NCBI RefSeq assembly: GCF_900112045.1
Contig: NZ_FOJW01000012.1
Span: 62,001 to 126,000 of the forward strand
DNA length: 64,000 nucleotides
Direction of reading: 5' to 3'
Source: Lentibacillus halodurans
GTDB lineage: Bacteria; Bacillota; Bacilli; Bacillales; Amphibacillaceae
The notes beneath the pieces were generated by a model. It was not told the origin of the DNA. It searched no databases and saw only the letters and a list, made by a program, of their open reading frames with translations. Position numbers and translations under genes: made by a program. Below are positions 61,681 to 64,000 of this stretch, piece by piece; positions within the stretch are counted from its first letter, which is position 1, and the number at the start of each line of letters is the position of its first letter.

Positions 61681-62157
61681 TTCTTTTCTTTGTCAAGATG
61701 AGAAAAAGCTTTTTGCGTCATCAGGGTTGATTCCAAGGAAGAGCTAAAAGAACAAATCGAATTTTACTTATGGGAAGTCAACGAAAATCGGGTTAGATTC
61801 ATCACGAGATTAAATGAATGTTACTTATGAAACGTTCTACTAGTTATTGTCTTAAGTTTGGTTCGTTGATTCAAGGGATATAGCACTTATGAAAAATTAT
61901 CTATTTCAAGAACAGCCATTATACTTAATGACTGTAAAAATTAGATACCAGTGAAATACTCTTCCAAATAGGTCTAAGTGAACTTTTCAGCAGCACAGTT
62001 GCATGGCTGTTTATGGCATTATAAAAATGTAGGTTATAGCAGTCAGTTTATGTAGGTGCTCTCGAACATGAGGGCATAAAAAACCACTTGCCAACCTCTC
62101 CCAATAACTTTTAACTCCTCGTTGGACCAACAACGTTCAGCAGGAGGTAATTAGGAG
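61681..62157 (+). other. IS debris without an intact gene
   Basis: About 480 bases of degraded sequence between the IS256 and IS21 remnants. It includes one recognisable transposase tail (61726-61830); the rest shows no gene or repeat that I can support. Confidence 0.5.
61726..61830 (+). pseudogene. Possible IS630-type transposase C-terminal fragment
   Basis: VDSKEELKEQIEFYLWEVNE followed by NRVRFITRLNE and a stop. This resembles the SKEEL-I--YIEE-NE-PV-F ending of IS630-family transposases. Only 34 codons, no start. Confidence 0.4.
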
Positions 62158-62164
62158 ATGTGAA

Positions 62165-63580
62165 GTGGAACAAATTGATTATATCAGACTTGAAACCAAC
62201 CAAAAAGGGTGTACATACTCAGATGTAGCTAACCGAATGAGAATAGATGCAAGAACCGTCAAGAAATACGCAATACGCGGAACAAGAGGAATTCAAGCAG
62301 CGAGAGACGGTGGAACGACCTTCTCCTGTAATGGCCCCTGTGAAGCCAATTATTGATAAATGGATTAAAGAAGATCTAAAAAAGAAAAGGAAGAATCACA
62401 GAACAGCAATTAGTGAAAAATCATAGTTTTAAAGGGTCAGACCGAAGCGTGCGCAATTATGTATCTAAGAGAAAAAAAGAGTTGATAGAGTATGCAGAAG
62501 GATCTTCACTGCCATTAGAATCCGTTCCTGGAACGGCTCAGGTCGACTTCGGGACCGCCCCTTTCCAGTACCATGGGGAAGTCATTGATCTACCATACCT
62601 AGTAATGTCATTTCCTTTTAGCAATTCTTTTTATTTTCAAGTCTTTCCTTCGGAAAATACGGAATGTCTTTTAGAAGGATTACAACGCATGTTTCATTAC
62701 ATGGGAGGTGTCCCTCACAGAATACGATTCGATAACCTTTCTCCAGCAGTAAAGAAAATTAGAGCCAAAGGAGAGCGTGAGCTCACTGATACGTTTGAAA
62801 GGTTTGTCTTACACTACGGCTTTCAATATAAATTCTGCAATCCTGGGAAAGGTAATGAAAAAGGACATGTTGAAACAATGGTCAAATATGTCCGAAACAA
62901 CTTCCTTCTTCCGGAATGTTTTATTACGGACTTAGATAATTTTAATCAATCTCAATGGAAACTAGCAGAAGAAGATCGCGAGCGTCTTCATTATGATAGA
63001 AAGGTTCTTCAATCAGAGTTGTTTTCAGAAGATGCGCAGGAGTGTCTTATACTGCCTGAAAAGAAGTTTGAATGCGCCCGAAGGGAAGAAGTGAAAGCAG
63101 ACAAGTCCGGGTTAGTAACGGTTGATAAAAAACTATACTCAACGTCCCCTCGATTCGTGAAGCAAAAAGTGCGGGTTCAGATTAGTTACAACGAGATCGT
63201 GATTCTTAATGATCAGAATGAGGTCATCGTGAGGCACTCGTTTGTATGGAGCAAAAAGGAAGTCGATGATTTGGCAGCCATATCTACATTTGCTTTCCAG
63301 ACGTCCAAGAGCGATAAAGTACAGTAATTTATATAATCAATTTCCGCCTATATGGACGGACTATTTTAAAAACTGCACGGAAGAAGAACAAAAGGCAGCC
63401 TTTCGGCTTTTAGGAAGGCTATTGAAAAACAATGACTTTGAGTTATTAAACCAAGCCTTGAATCTTGCATCAGCTCACGGGCACCCAAGCGCTGATCACA
63501 TCAAGCATTGTTTTTATACGTATGGAAGAATTGATTCGAATCTTAAAGTCGGAAGACATTACAAAACAGGCCTAAACTAA
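62165..63580 (+). pseudogene. IS21-family transposase IstA, broken by frameshifts
   Basis: Three pieces in different frames. 62165-62356 is the N-terminal helix-turn-helix (TYSDVANRMRIDARTVKKYA). 62413-63327 is the integrase core (VPGTAQVDFGTAPFQYHGEV, RIRFDNLSPAVKKIR, GNEKGHVETMVKYVR: the D, D and E of the catalytic triad). 63242-63580 covers the C-terminus in another frame (FRLLGRLLKNNDFELLNQAL). At least two frameshifts separate them, so no full-length transposase is made. Confidence 0.85.
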
Positions 63581-63870
63581 AATGAAGCGTATTAGAAGTG
63601 CTAATCTAGTTATTATTGATGATCTCATGTTCATTGCGATGGAACAGCGTGAGGCAAATCTTTTTTTTATTTAATTAATGATCCATGACAGCGCCTCGGT
63701 CATTTTAACCTCTAATAAGGGGCCATCCGAGTGGGGGGCAACTATTAGGAGATCCAGGCATAACAGCAACTATTTTGGATCGTATTATCCATCGTGTGGA
63801 AGTGATTCAATTTCGTAAGGAAGATAGCCATAGAATGAAGTATCGGTCCTCTATTTTTCAGACAGAAAGT
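63581..63870 (+). pseudogene. IS21-family helper ATPase IstB, truncated and frameshifted
   Basis: MKRIRSANLVIIDDLMFIAM and EQREANLFF correspond to the Walker B region of IstB. After frameshifts, SNKGPSEWG, GDPGITATILDRIIHRVEVI and EDSHRMKYRSSIF give the C-terminal part. The Walker A half is missing, so the gene has an internal or 5' deletion. Confidence 0.75.
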
Positions 63871-63993
63871 GTTCATTTTTACTTGACGCTTACAAGAGTT
63901 TATTAAAAATCGCGAAACTTGTTGAAAATAGATAGAACTTATTTAATAATATAGTAGTGTATCATAAATTATAAAAGGAGGAGGTGAACTAAA

Positions 63994-64000
63994 GTGAAAT
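63994..64000 (+). CDS. Start of a gene cut by the window end
   Basis: A very strong ribosome site (GGAGGAGGTGA) is followed eight bases later by GTGAAAT at the window end. The IS21 remnant ends about 100 bases before it. Nothing can be said of the product. Confidence 0.4.

Overview
The window is from a spore-forming, flagellated Gram-positive bacterium of the Bacillaceae. It carries spoIID, spoIIQ, spoIIID, mbl, flhO/flhP, fabZ, comK-like and ykf/dpp-type genes, with AGGAGG-type ribosome binding sites and frequent GTG/TTG starts. Strongly acidic tails on several secreted or membrane proteins fit a moderately halophilic or alkaliphilic genus such as Virgibacillus, Lentibacillus or Oceanobacillus. 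That placement is inference; the genus cannot be fixed from here.

Layout. 1-7690: a dpp/ykf-type operon for uptake and breakdown of (murein) peptides: two permeases (the first cut by the window edge), ATPase, lipoprotein binding protein, LD-carboxypeptidase, NlpC/P60 endopeptidase, second ATPase. 7858-17590: sporulation, cell-shape and flagellar block (spoIID, spoIIQ, spoIIID, mbl, flhO, flhP, epuA-like, fabZ). Inside it, between spoIIQ and spoIIID, sits an AimR (arbitrium receptor) family gene followed by a small secreted-peptide gene whose product ends in five tandem copies of DPVMGDLD(S/F). 17795-30907: small lipoprotein, YjfB-like protein, ComK-like regulator, a TetR-controlled RND efflux pair, a split ThrE-type exporter, an ABC-2 drug exporter with its TetR, and a c-subunit-like membrane protein. 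29458-34458: a divergent chitobiose/cellobiose locus (ChbG deacetylase and GntR regulator facing GH4 glucosidase and PTS EIIC-EIIA-EIIB). 34664-38358: TagO-like transferase, APC permease, C39-like peptidase.

38624-60838 is a large surface-polymer locus. It makes UDP-glucose and UDP-glucuronate (GalU, UDP-glucose dehydrogenase). It has three glycosyltransferases, a TagG-like permease, a TagH-like protein with two ATPase domains in one chain, two large paralogous helical-repeat/GT2 proteins and a TupA-like ATP-grasp ligase. Five consecutive paralogous proteins follow, each with a cyanophycin-synthetase-like ATP-grasp domain, an acylphosphatase-like domain and a C-terminal coiled coil. The combination suggests an exported uronic-acid polymer decorated with amino acids or peptides (teichuronopeptide-like). 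The five paralogs are visibly AT-richer than the genes upstream and are followed by decayed IS256, IS630-like and IS21 remnants (60863-63900), which suggests horizontal acquisition.

A structured repeat occurs three times (28063-28216, 40963-41180, 45092-45214). Its helix arms differ in sequence between copies while staying complementary, so it behaves like an RNA element. Two copies lie in the surface-polymer locus. No tRNA, rRNA or CRISPR array was seen.
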